NCBI GenBank assembly: GCA_016786665.1
Contig: JAEUVZ010000068.1
Span: 1-33,690, forward strand
Source: Flavipsychrobacter sp.
GTDB taxonomy: Bacteria; Bacteroidota; Bacteroidia; Chitinophagales; Chitinophagaceae
Reading direction: 5' to 3'
Length of the DNA: 33,690 nucleotides
Of this stretch, positions 8,278 through 15,750 are shown piece by piece (positions within the stretch are counted from its first letter, which is position 1; every line of letters starts with the position of its first letter). A program made the translations under genes and the position numbers. The notes under the pieces are model-generated. The model saw nothing but the letters and a program-made list of their open reading frames with translations, ran no database searches and had not been told where the DNA came from.

Positions 8278-8305
8278 CAAGCCCCCATCGGCAGACGGGG
8301 GCTTG
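8278..8305. terminator. Intrinsic terminator, convergent genes
   Basis: A 9-bp perfect stem (CAAGCCCCC 8278-8286 with GGGGGCTTG 8297-8305) and a 10-base loop lies between the convergent permease gene and the 8328-8732 gene. There is no long T-run on either side, so efficiency is uncertain, but the position suits a bidirectional terminator. Confidence 0.65.
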
Positions 8306-8327
8306 CAGGTATCGGTAAGCAACGTGA

Positions 8328-8732
8328 TTAGTTGCTGCTGTTCATTGGTTTGCTTTGGAGGCCGGTTTGCTCACCCAGTTGCTGGTACTTAACATACTGG
8401 TCGGCAGTGAGTATCTCTTTGTATTTACGCTCTTTATGGCCCAGGATGGTTTTAGAACGCTCGGGGCTGGCTGCAGCGCCGGCATCGCGGATGTGACCCA
8501 TTTGTGTTTCCACGTGCAGATTCACTTCCTGTATTTTTACCTTTTGGTCGGTAGAAAGCTTCAGTGCTTTTACCAGCCGGTCGGTTTCAGCCTGTGCCTT
8601 CTTCTCGGCCATAGAGGTGCCCGATGTGATAGACTGGCTATTGGCCTGGCTAGACATAGAAGTCTTTGACTGCGCGAAAGAAACGGTAGAAGCACCGGCA
8701 AATATGAGCGTGGCAATAATGAGTTTTTTCAT
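8328..8732 (-). CDS. Small secreted protein, Spy/CpxP-like tail
   Basis: A 134-residue exported protein of unknown function. The signal peptide MKKLIIATLIFAGASTVSFA ends in an AxA-type site. A Ser/Gln-rich linker (about 22-45) leads to a helical region with two short related blocks, LKLSTDQKVKIQEVN and KEILTADQYVKYQQL. The second resembles the LTxxQ motif of periplasmic Spy/CpxP-type proteins common in Bacteroidota; this is a weak similarity by eye. A -7 match on the minus strand, TATATTTG at 8796-8803, would give a leader of about 60 bases and overlaps the end of the upstream gene. Confidence 0.7.
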   Translation of the reverse strand: MKKLIIATLIFAGASTVSFAQSKTSMSSQANSQSITSGTSMAEKKAQAETDRLVKALKLSTDQKVKIQEVNLHVETQMGHIRDAGAAASPERSKTILGHKERKYKEILTADQYVKYQQLGEQTGLQSKPMNSSN

Positions 8733-8792
8733 TTTATCCTGTTTATTTAAATTAGTAAGACAGTATTTTTTGTAATAAAGTTGGTACTCTGC

Positions 8793-11700
8793 TTACAAAT
8801 ATACTTTTTTATCCATTATAAAGATCAGATTTGACGTAAATTTTGTCCGGTCTACCACCTGCAGGTGTAAATCGTTGGCAGCGGCGAACTCCTCTATGAA
8901 CGCCCGGCTGATGAAATGCAGTTCGTTTTGTATCTTATTGAATTTCATCAACTTAGTAGACCATATTTCCGTCCGTTCGGTACCCTTGTGGCGCTCCTTC
9001 AGTTCTGAGACACCATCGCGGATAATGAGTTTACCCCCATCCTTCAGCGCTGCCAGGCATTTATCCAGCAGGGCCCGCTGCTGAGCGGGGAGCAGGTAGT
9101 GCAGCACATCGCTGATAATAATACCATCGCAGGGCTCCAGTTCATATTGGGTTACGTCCGCATATTCAAAATTCACGCCCTCGCCCCGCAGGAAGTTGTT
9201 CTGTGCGGTTTCTATCTTTTCCTCGTCGTAGTCTACCCCTGTAAAGCGGCGCCCTTCAGCGGACCAGTGCAGCATATACGTCATGAAGCCGTAGCCACAG
9301 CCGAGGTCGTAAAAACGGCCCTCCCGGGGCAGCATATCGTGAAACTGCTCATAGTACCCTTCCAGCCGCGCCTTTATACGGCAGTACCACTCCAGCGAGG
9401 GGCCTTTGTAAGTATAGCTGCGCACCAGTTGCTCTTTAAAGTACCTGGGTGTCTCGTTGCGGGCTTTCAGGGTTTGGAACTCGCCCCGGAACCAGCGACC
9501 TATCTTCCTGGCCCGCTCGCTGTACCCGGTGCCCCAGGATGTATCGGCAGCGGTAATGCGTGGATATACATATACCGAAGGATAGCCATCCTTCAGCAGC
9601 CAGTCGCCCTTCTGCATGCTATACCGCACCCCGTGTAGCACCAGGGGCACTACATCCAGGTTTAGCTGCTCGGCAATGTAGAACGCCCCTTTGTGAAAGC
9701 GCTTGATGTTGTCGTCGTACGAACGGGTACCCTCTGGAAATATGACTACGGAGTATCCCCGGTTGGTGAGCTGGCGCAGGGGCTCTATGCTGTCTTCCGC
9801 ACCGTCGGCTACCGGATAATACTCGGCCATACGCACCACCGCGCCAAATACGGGCGACTTCCATACCCATCTATTAGTGAGCAATACCAGCCGCGGGTGC
9901 AGCATGGTAGTGACCAGTATATCCAGAAACGAGCTGTGATTGGCAATGTACACAGCCGGGCGTGTGAACTCCTCGCCGGAGGGATTGTGTACCTTCTTGG
10001 ACAGGTTGCCCATTATGTACATCATGCTCCAGGTGTAGCGGCTTATCCATATATGGAAGTAGTATTTGCCCCGCTCCTTACCGAAAGGCCACAGGCGGGT
10101 AAACAGCACCCCCAGGACGGTAAGCACCATAGAGCCGGTAAAGAAATAAGCAAAGGCGAATACCGATATACAGAAGCTGCGCAGGGTAAAGGGTTGAAAA
10201 CCCTTGTCGGCTCGGTTCTGAATAAACCAGTTGAACAACATGGGTTGCAGCGTCTGCGAAATGAACAACACGCACAGCAGCCCGGTAACAGAAGTGAACG
10301 CTATGGAGCGGAGGGCAGGATGCTTTGCCAGCAATAAAACACCCAGCCCTATGATGACTGTAACGACTGAAACATATACCGCTCCCCTCACCGACTGGAG
10401 CTTATCCTTGCCGGTGCGGTACTTTTCTACCAGCCCGTCCATGGTGAAGATGCTGTAATCATCGCCCAGGCCAAATATGAGCGTGGAGATAATAATGTTG
10501 ACAATATTGAATTTCAGGCCCAGCAATGCCATCATGCCCAGTATCCAAATCCACGAGATGACCATGGGCAGAAACGACATGGTAGCCAGTTCTATCCGTC
10601 CATAGCCTATCAGCAGCGCAAAGAACACAATGAGGGAACACACCAGCGCTATCTGGTTGAAGTCGTCGTTCAGTATCTCTACCAGTTGCAGGGCTCCCTG
10701 CTGCCGGTCGGTCACTATTACGCCCTGCTCGCCGGAAAGAGCGGTAAACACTTCGGCGCGATGCTCCTGCGGCACCTTCAGCGCGGCGATGGCCTTACTG
10801 CCATCTTTAGAGAAGCCATTGGGGAACAAAGAGCCGAGCACGGCGGTTGACCCGGCATCCAGCATTTGCGGGGGTTCCTTCAGCAGTTGCTCAAAGCTGC
10901 CAAAGGCCGCGGTATTGAAGCCCGTGGCGGCGGCCAACCGGTTGACATGACCCAGTAATGTATCTACCTTGCCGGCCGACCAGTATTGCTGCCAGCGGGC
11001 TATGCGCTCGCGCTGCTGCCCCACCGATGGCAATAAATGAACGGGCGAGGAAATGCTGCGTACCCATCCTTTCTGCTGCAGGCTGTTCATCTTTGCCTGC
11101 AGCGACTCTAACCTGCGGAGAGACGATTCCTTATCGGTGCCACCCGCCACTACAAATACGGAGCTGAGTGCAAACGCATTGGCCTCGCTTACTTCCTTCT
11201 GCGCCTTTTCCAGGCGGGGAGAAAGATAGTTCAGCTTCATGAGGTCGCTATCGAACTCTACCCGGAAACTGAAGTACAGCATTACGGGCGTGAGCAGAAA
11301 AATACCCAGCACCAGCCACTTGTTCCGTTCGGGTCGCCAGCGGGCGATTTTGTCGAATACCGTAGGTTTCATTTCCTCGTGCTGCACGCCCAGCGGCAGG
11401 TGCGGCAAGAAGATAAGCGTACAGAGCGCGGCCCCTACCAGGCTGCCCGCCGCAAAAAGGCCCAGGTCCTGAACGATAGGGGTCTGCACAAAACGCAGGG
11501 AGAGAAATGCCGCCACGGTAGTGAAGCTGCCAATGGTGAGCGGCTGCACGAGCTCTCGTATCGTATCGCGCACATTACGCGCGTGGCGCAGGTGCGATAG
11601 GAAGTGAATGGAAAAATCGATAGCGATACCCAGTATCAGCGCACCGGCCCCCAGGGCCATAATGGATACAGACCCCTGCACCAGGTACACGATACCCAGC

Positions 11701-12629
11701 CCCATGGCCGCTCCATACACTACGGGAACAAGCAACAGCAGGGGCGTGCGCTTCCGGCGGAAATAATAATAGGTAAGCGCCAGCAGTAATACAATAGTGA
11801 GGCCCAGGGTAAGTATCGTGTCGGTACGCATTTGCACCGCGTTGCCTGCCGCCACTGCCGGGCCACCGAAGTATGTGAGGTGTACGCCGGGGTTCCCCTG
11901 CTCAAAGGCATCTACCAGTTCATCCAGCTGTGCGAAGAACTCACTGTTCTTACCCGTTTCGCCCGCGGGGTATGCCGGCGTAAGGAAGAACGTGAGGCGT
12001 TTTTGCCCATTGCTGAACAGGTAGCCATCGTACGACTCAAATCCCGGGTCGAACTGCAACTGCTTTAGCTTAACCCAAACCAGGCCCGAAATACCCACGG
12101 GGTCCTGCGCCACTACCCGCTTCATAACCATACCCGCGGGCGAAAGCAGCAGGTTCCGGTTGTTTTCCAGGGTGGTGCGAATACGCTCCGGCCGCACCAG
12201 GGTATCTATGCGCCGGTAATCTTCTTCCGTTAAGAAAAGAGGCAGGTAGCGGCTGAATATATCCACCAGGGCTTCCTCGTACCCACCGCTGGCCTGTGTA
12301 TTGATGGTATCTATATACGCGGCACATTTCTGCTGCAACTGCCCGGTAAAAGAGCCCGCCGCACGGATAACGCTGTCGGGGTCGGCCTGGGTAGTATCGC
12401 GGAGCGACACCAGGAAAATGATTTGCTCTCCCGAGCGGGTGTTGTTCACCACCTCGTTCATGGCCTTTATGGCCTTGCTATCGGGCAGCATGGTACTGAT
12501 GTCTTCCTTCAGGGTAATGCGCGAGGCGAGGAATGCCCACAGCCCGAGGCTAAGCAGGAACACCGCATAGAAAATACCTTTACGGCGCTGGAAGTAGTCG
12601 TAAATACCTACAAAGAAAGTCTGGAGCAT
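8793..12629 (-). CDS. Trifunctional MMPL transporter / lysophospholipid acyltransferase / methyltransferase fusion
   Basis: A 1278-residue protein with three parts. Residues about 1-840 form an MMPL/RND-type transporter: one membrane helix after a short N-terminus, a periplasmic domain, a helix bundle (near YGAAMGLGIVYLVQ and LILGIAIDFSIHFLSH), then a second periplasmic domain and bundle (LIFGLGDDYSIFTMDG). About 858-1080 is a PlsC-type acyltransferase with the HX4D motif H898-D903 (NHSSFLD) and FPEGTRS (964-970). About 1105-1278 is a class I methyltransferase (FYDLGCGYGF; TGVDYDEEKIE). Trifunctional proteins of this layout are known in Bacteroidota, sometimes near flexirubin or aryl-polyene genes; no such genes are visible here. 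Presumably it couples acyl-lipid synthesis to export at the inner membrane. A -7 element TATTTTTG (12653-12660, minus) lies 23 bases before the ATG. Confidence 0.92.
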   Translation of the reverse strand: MLQTFFVGIYDYFQRRKGIFYAVFLLSLGLWAFLASRITLKEDISTMLPDSKAIKAMNEVVNNTRSGEQIIFLVSLRDTTQADPDSVIRAAGSFTGQLQQKCAAYIDTINTQASGGYEEALVDIFSRYLPLFLTEEDYRRIDTLVRPERIRTTLENNRNLLLSPAGMVMKRVVAQDPVGISGLVWVKLKQLQFDPGFESYDGYLFSNGQKRLTFFLTPAYPAGETGKNSEFFAQLDELVDAFEQGNPGVHLTYFGGPAVAAGNAVQMRTDTILTLGLTIVLLLALTYYYFRRKRTPLLLLVPVVYGAAMGLGIVYLVQGSVSIMALGAGALILGIAIDFSIHFLSHLRHARNVRDTIRELVQPLTIGSFTTVAAFLSLRFVQTPIVQDLGLFAAGSLVGAALCTLIFLPHLPLGVQHEEMKPTVFDKIARWRPERNKWLVLGIFLLTPVMLYFSFRVEFDSDLMKLNYLSPRLEKAQKEVSEANAFALSSVFVVAGGTDKESSLRRLESLQAKMNSLQQKGWVRSISSPVHLLPSVGQQRERIARWQQYWSAGKVDTLLGHVNRLAAATGFNTAAFGSFEQLLKEPPQMLDAGSTAVLGSLFPNGFSKDGSKAIAALKVPQEHRAEVFTALSGEQGVIVTDRQQGALQLVEILNDDFNQIALVCSLIVFFALLIGYGRIELATMSFLPMVISWIWILGMMALLGLKFNIVNIIISTLIFGLGDDYSIFTMDGLVEKYRTGKDKLQSVRGAVYVSVVTVIIGLGVLLLAKHPALRSIAFTSVTGLLCVLFISQTLQPMLFNWFIQNRADKGFQPFTLRSFCISVFAFAYFFTGSMVLTVLGVLFTRLWPFGKERGKYYFHIWISRYTWSMMYIMGNLSKKVHNPSGEEFTRPAVYIANHSSFLDILVTTMLHPRLVLLTNRWVWKSPVFGAVVRMAEYYPVADGAEDSIEPLRQLTNRGYSVVIFPEGTRSYDDNIKRFHKGAFYIAEQLNLDVVPLVLHGVRYSMQKGDWLLKDGYPSVYVYPRITAADTSWGTGYSERARKIGRWFRGEFQTLKARNETPRYFKEQLVRSYTYKGPSLEWYCRIKARLEGYYEQFHDMLPREGRFYDLGCGYGFMTYMLHWSAEGRRFTGVDYDEEKIETAQNNFLRGEGVNFEYADVTQYELEPCDGIIISDVLHYLLPAQQRALLDKCLAALKDGGKLIIRDGVSELKERHKGTERTEIWSTKLMKFNKIQNELHFISRAFIEEFAAANDLHLQVVDRTKFTSNLIFIMDKKVYL

Positions 12630-12652
12630 CGGGGCAATGCGAAAATTGACTG

Positions 12653-12660
12653 CAAAAATA
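12653..12660 (-). promoter_or_regulatory. -7 element of the trifunctional fusion gene
   Basis: TATTTTTG on the minus strand fits TAnnTTTG and lies 23 bases before the ATG at 12629. A TTTG candidate for -33 is present at 12683-12686, but with 22 bases of spacing where 19 would be expected. Confidence 0.45.
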
Positions 12661-12677
12661 GCTTTTCTACGGAGCTA

Positions 12678-13919
12678 TTATTCAAAGTCCTTGTATAAAA
12701 GGTACTTTTTACGCACTTTCCGGAAGGCTGCCAGGTCGTTCTGCCAGGTAGCGCGTATCTGCTCTTCGCTCATTCCGCTTTGTATCTGCCGGCGCAGCTC
12801 GGTAGTACCGGCCAGTTTCTCAAAGAAATTATTGTTGTTGAAAAACTTGTTTTTGTCGGGGAACCACTGGTAGGCCTGTATCAGCCAGCTGAGGTTGAAG
12901 CGGTCGCCGTTCTTTTCCAGCGCGCCCTTATCCGTTTCGGCAATCAGTACCCCAAAGCACTTTTTGCCTTCATACATGGGTTTGGAAGCCCCTGTGGTAC
13001 TTTCCGGCGTAAAGCTGTGGCTGGCCTCACCGCTCAGCTCCGGGTGGCCCCATTGCTGGAAGGGCCTGTCCGTTCCCCGGCCCACGCTTATAGCCGTGCC
13101 CTCAAAGAGACACAGCGACGGGTAGAGGTATATGGCAGCCATTGTCTTCAGGTTGGGCGATGGCGCTACGGGCAGCGCGTACTTCCGGGTATGGTCGTAG
13201 TGGGCGCATTCTATCACGGTGAGCTTCAGCTTGTCGGCACCCTTTACCCACTGCTCCCCTTTCAGCATACGGGCGTACTCGCCCGCCGTCATGCCATACA
13301 CCACGGGTACGGGCTGCATCCCCACAAAAGAGCGCAACTGCCTATCCAGCACCGGGCCATCTACATAGTGCCCGTTGGGGTTGGGTCGGTCCAGCACCAT
13401 CAGTTCTTTTCCGGTAGCGGCACAGGCCTCCATTATGTATTCAAGCGAGGATATATATGTATAAAAGCGCGCGCCCACATCCTGCAAGTCGTAGATAAAT
13501 ACATCTACGTCCTTCAGTTGCTCGTTCCGGGGCCGCTTGGTTTCGCCGTAGAGCGAAATAATGGGCAGGCCGCTTTTTTTGTCGGTACTGTTGCCCACAT
13601 GCGCCCCGGCATCGGCGCTGCCCCTAAAGCCGTGCTCGGGCACAAAAACCTTTACCACCTTCACCTTCCGCTCCAGCAAGGCGTCCAGCAGGTGGCCTTC
13701 GCCCACTATGGAAGTCTGGTTTACCAGCAGGGCCACACGTTTGCCCTTCAGGCGGGGCAGGTAATCTTCCATGCGCTCGGCACCCGTAACGATGGCCGCA
13801 TTCTTTTCCGGCTTCTTTTTATACACCGGCTGTGCCTGCACGGGCACACCGCTCAGCAATAACACCAGCAGCCCTAAACTTGCTAACCAAACACCCATAG
13901 CTATCCGCAAATTTTTCAT
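12678..13919 (-). CDS. DUF1343 protein, NamZ-type exo-beta-N-acetylmuramidase
   Basis: A 413-residue exported protein. The N-terminus has a signal peptide (membrane-spanning stretch about 8-25, ending VPVQAQ). The body matches DUF1343/PF07075: GKRVALLVNQTSIV, KVFVPEHGFRG, GLPIISLYGETKRP, VFIYDLQDVGARFYTYI, LMVLDRPNPNG, GMTAGEYARML and GRGTDRPFQQWGHPEL. Founding member NamZ of the family removes N-acetylmuramic acid from the non-reducing ends of peptidoglycan fragments, so a role in periplasmic cell-wall recycling is the best guess; activity here is inferred. It is 48 bases upstream of the trifunctional gene on the same strand, but that gene appears to have its own promoter. It is divergent from the PPIase gene. 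Confidence 0.88.
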   Translation of the reverse strand: MKNLRIAMGVWLASLGLLVLLLSGVPVQAQPVYKKKPEKNAAIVTGAERMEDYLPRLKGKRVALLVNQTSIVGEGHLLDALLERKVKVVKVFVPEHGFRGSADAGAHVGNSTDKKSGLPIISLYGETKRPRNEQLKDVDVFIYDLQDVGARFYTYISSLEYIMEACAATGKELMVLDRPNPNGHYVDGPVLDRQLRSFVGMQPVPVVYGMTAGEYARMLKGEQWVKGADKLKLTVIECAHYDHTRKYALPVAPSPNLKTMAAIYLYPSLCLFEGTAISVGRGTDRPFQQWGHPELSGEASHSFTPESTTGASKPMYEGKKCFGVLIAETDKGALEKNGDRFNLSWLIQAYQWFPDKNKFFNNNNFFEKLAGTTELRRQIQSGMSEEQIRATWQNDLAAFRKVRKKYLLYKDFE

Positions 13920-13989
13920 AAAGATAATTCCACTGGTTTTATATTATTCACTTAACTTGCGGTAAATCTGAATTATTAAAAAAAACCGC

Positions 13990-14418
13990 ATGGCACAAGT
14001 AAAATCAGGCGACAAGGTTCGCGTTCACTATCACGGAAAACTCACTAACGGCTCCACATTCGACAGCTCTGAAGGACGCGACCCGCTGGAATTTACCGTA
14101 GGCACCGGACAGGTGATCAAAGGATTTGATGATGCACTGGTAGATATGAACGTAGGCGACAAAAAGACCGTAAACATACCAGTAGACCAGGCTTATGGCC
14201 AGCGCAGCGACGAAATGATGATGGAATATCCACTATCTGAGTTTCCTGCTGATATGAAGGCGGAAGTAGGCATGGAACTGCACATGAGCGACAATGCGGG
14301 CAATGTGTTCCCGGTAGTTATCACTGAAGTGAAAACGGAAAGTGTAGTGCTGGATGCCAACCACCCCCTTGCCGGTGAAGACCTGGTATTTGAAATTGAG
14401 TTGGTTTCAATAGGCTAA
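13990..14418 (+). CDS. SlyD-like FKBP-type peptidyl-prolyl isomerase
   Basis: A 142-residue cytoplasmic prolyl isomerase and chaperone. The FKBP core is VRVHYHGKLTNGSTFDSSEG ... LEFTVGTGQVIKGFDDAL ... GDKKTVNIPVDQAYGQ. The short insert-in-flap domain follows (about 72-118), and the protein closes with the SlyD hallmark LDANHPLAGEDLVFEIEL. The metal-binding histidine-rich tail of E. coli SlyD is absent, as in many relatives. The start is clear: no longer frame exists and the core begins at once. A near -7 match (TTAACTTG) lies about 30 bases upstream. A terminator follows at 14465. Confidence 0.92.
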   Translation: MAQVKSGDKVRVHYHGKLTNGSTFDSSEGRDPLEFTVGTGQVIKGFDDALVDMNVGDKKTVNIPVDQAYGQRSDEMMMEYPLSEFPADMKAEVGMELHMSDNAGNVFPVVITEVKTESVVLDANHPLAGEDLVFEIELVSIG

Positions 14419-14464
14419 TTCCGCTTCGTTCCCGGATAGGGACATAGACAAAATACTACTATTA

Positions 14465-14494
14465 AATGCCGGGTGTGAAGCCCGGCATTTTGTT
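14465..14494 (+). terminator. Intrinsic terminator after the PPIase gene
   Basis: A 9-bp stem (AATGCCGGG 14465-14473 with CCCGGCATT 14481-14489), a 7-base loop and a T-rich tail (TTGTTATT) lie 47 bases after the stop codon. Confidence 0.75.
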
Positions 14495-14576
14495 ATTGAA
14501 GCCCTAAGTACCGGGCGCTTCCCATCTTATCCACGGTGGTGAATTGTTTTTTGTTTTCGCATCCCGTTTGCTTTCT

Positions 14577-14584
14577 TATATTTG
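14577..14584 (+). promoter_or_regulatory. -7 element of the exbB-exbD unit
   Basis: TATATTTG fits TAnnTTTG and lies 18 bases before the ATG at 14603. A T-rich stretch ending TTTTTTG (14553) is upstream, but at 23 bases, not at 19. Confidence 0.5.
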
Positions 14585-14602
14585 CTTAAACCGATTTAAT
14601 TC

Positions 14603-15295
14603 ATGTCGTTATTGTCATTGCTATTGCAGGTAGATTCAGCCGCACAGGTTGCCGCCGCAGCCACCCCGCCACAACCGGAAAAGATCTCATTGCTCGGCCT
14701 CCTGATGGAGGGAGGTGTACTGATGATACCCCTGCTTTTGTGCTCTATTATATTAGTATATGTGTTTGTTGAACGCCTGATGGTGATTCGCAAAGCCTCT
14801 AAGCTGGACCCCATGTTCATGGCGCGCATCCGCGAGCAGGTAACTACGGGCAACCTGCAAGGAGCCAAATCGCTCTCTAAAGGAGTAGACAACCCCACCG
14901 CCCGCATGATAGAGCGTGGCCTCAACCGCATAGGCAAACCCATAGACCACATTGAGAAATCGATGGAAAGCGTGGGCAAGCTGGAGGTGTATAAGATGGA
15001 GAAAAACATCACCATCCTCTCTACCCTGGCGGGCATAGCGCCTATGTTTGGGTTCCTGGGTACTATTGCGGGTATGATCATCCTGTTCTTCAACGTGCAG
15101 CACCAGGGCTTTGAGCTGAACGCGATAGCCGGTGGTATCTATACCAAGATGGTCACTTCGGCGGTGGGCCTTATCATCGGCCTGCTGGCCTATGTAGCGC
15201 ACAACTACCTGAACGCGCAGATAAACAAGAATGTAAACAAGATGGAAGCCGCCTCGGTGGAGTTCCTGGATATATTACAAGAACCGGCACGCTAA
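14603..15295 (+). CDS. exbB: MotA/TolQ/ExbB proton channel family protein
   Basis: A 230-residue inner-membrane protein. Three membrane segments are visible: LMIPLLLCSIILVYVFVERL (about 39-58), the block around TLAGIAPMFGFLGTIAGMII (about 139-160), and VTSAVGLIIGLLAYVAHNY (about 183-202), with the large cytoplasmic loop between the first two. TLAGIAPMFGFLGTIAGM is the signature of the family. With ExbD it would use the proton-motive force to drive TonB-dependent transport or a Tol-like task. The exbD-like gene follows after 13 bases; no tonB is adjacent. Separating ExbB from TolQ is not possible by eye, so the symbol is tentative. Confidence 0.88.
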   Translation: MSLLSLLLQVDSAAQVAAAATPPQPEKISLLGLLMEGGVLMIPLLLCSIILVYVFVERLMVIRKASKLDPMFMARIREQVTTGNLQGAKSLSKGVDNPTARMIERGLNRIGKPIDHIEKSMESVGKLEVYKMEKNITILSTLAGIAPMFGFLGTIAGMIILFFNVQHQGFELNAIAGGIYTKMVTSAVGLIIGLLAYVAHNYLNAQINKNVNKMEAASVEFLDILQEPAR

Positions 15296-15308
15296 AACCT
15301 TGTAGCTT

Positions 15309-15710
15309 ATGAACTTGAGAAAACGTGCCATGGGAAGCCCGGAAACGCACACCAGCGCGCTGAACGACATACTGTTCATCCTGCTGCTGTTCTTCCTCAT
15401 CGTTTCTACACTGGCCAACCCCAATGTGATAAAGGTGTTTGTGCCCAAGGCGCAGAACAATACCAAAGCCAAACAAACCGTAGTGGTTTCTATCAATAAA
15501 GACAACCAGTTCTTTGTAGGTACCAAACCCGTTTCGCCCGACTCGCTCCAGGTAACGATAGAGCGAATGGTAGCTAAATCGGACGATGCGGAGCCTACCG
15601 TAGTGGTGAATGGTGACTCGGTCTCTACCATCGCCAATTTCGCGGTAGTGCTGCGGGCCACCCACGCACTAAAACTAAAAACGGTGCTGGCGGTAGATAA
15701 ACTAAAATAA
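15309..15710 (+). CDS. exbD: ExbD/TolR biopolymer transport protein
   Basis: A 133-residue protein with a short cytoplasmic N-terminus, one membrane segment (NDILFILLLFFLIVSTLA, about 19-36) carrying the conserved membrane-proximal aspartate in SALNDILF, and a periplasmic domain ending KLKTVLAVDKLK. It is the usual partner of ExbB and lies 13 bases downstream of it. Together the pair could energise the TonB-dependent receptor at 28785 or others elsewhere. Transcription probably ends at the strong terminator at 15716. Confidence 0.88.
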   Translation: MNLRKRAMGSPETHTSALNDILFILLLFFLIVSTLANPNVIKVFVPKAQNNTKAKQTVVVSINKDNQFFVGTKPVSPDSLQVTIERMVAKSDDAEPTVVVNGDSVSTIANFAVVLRATHALKLKTVLAVDKLK

Positions 15711-15715
15711 TCCAC

Positions 15716-15750
15716 AAAAAGCGGCAACTGGTTTGCCGCTTTTTTATTTT
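15716..15750 (+). terminator. Strong intrinsic terminator after exbD
   Basis: A 12-bp perfect stem (15716-15727 with 15733-15744; GC core GCGGCAA/TTGCCGC), a 5-base loop CTGGT and a T-run lie six bases after the exbD stop. The arms start AAAAA and end TTTTT, so it could act in both directions. It overlaps the only canonical start codon available to recG (TTG 15733). Confidence 0.9.

Noticed and set aside
12780-13862. 360-codon plus-strand frame opposite the NamZ-type gene
   Set aside because: Antisense shadow of a well-conserved DUF1343 gene; composition is atypical and no motif is recognisable.
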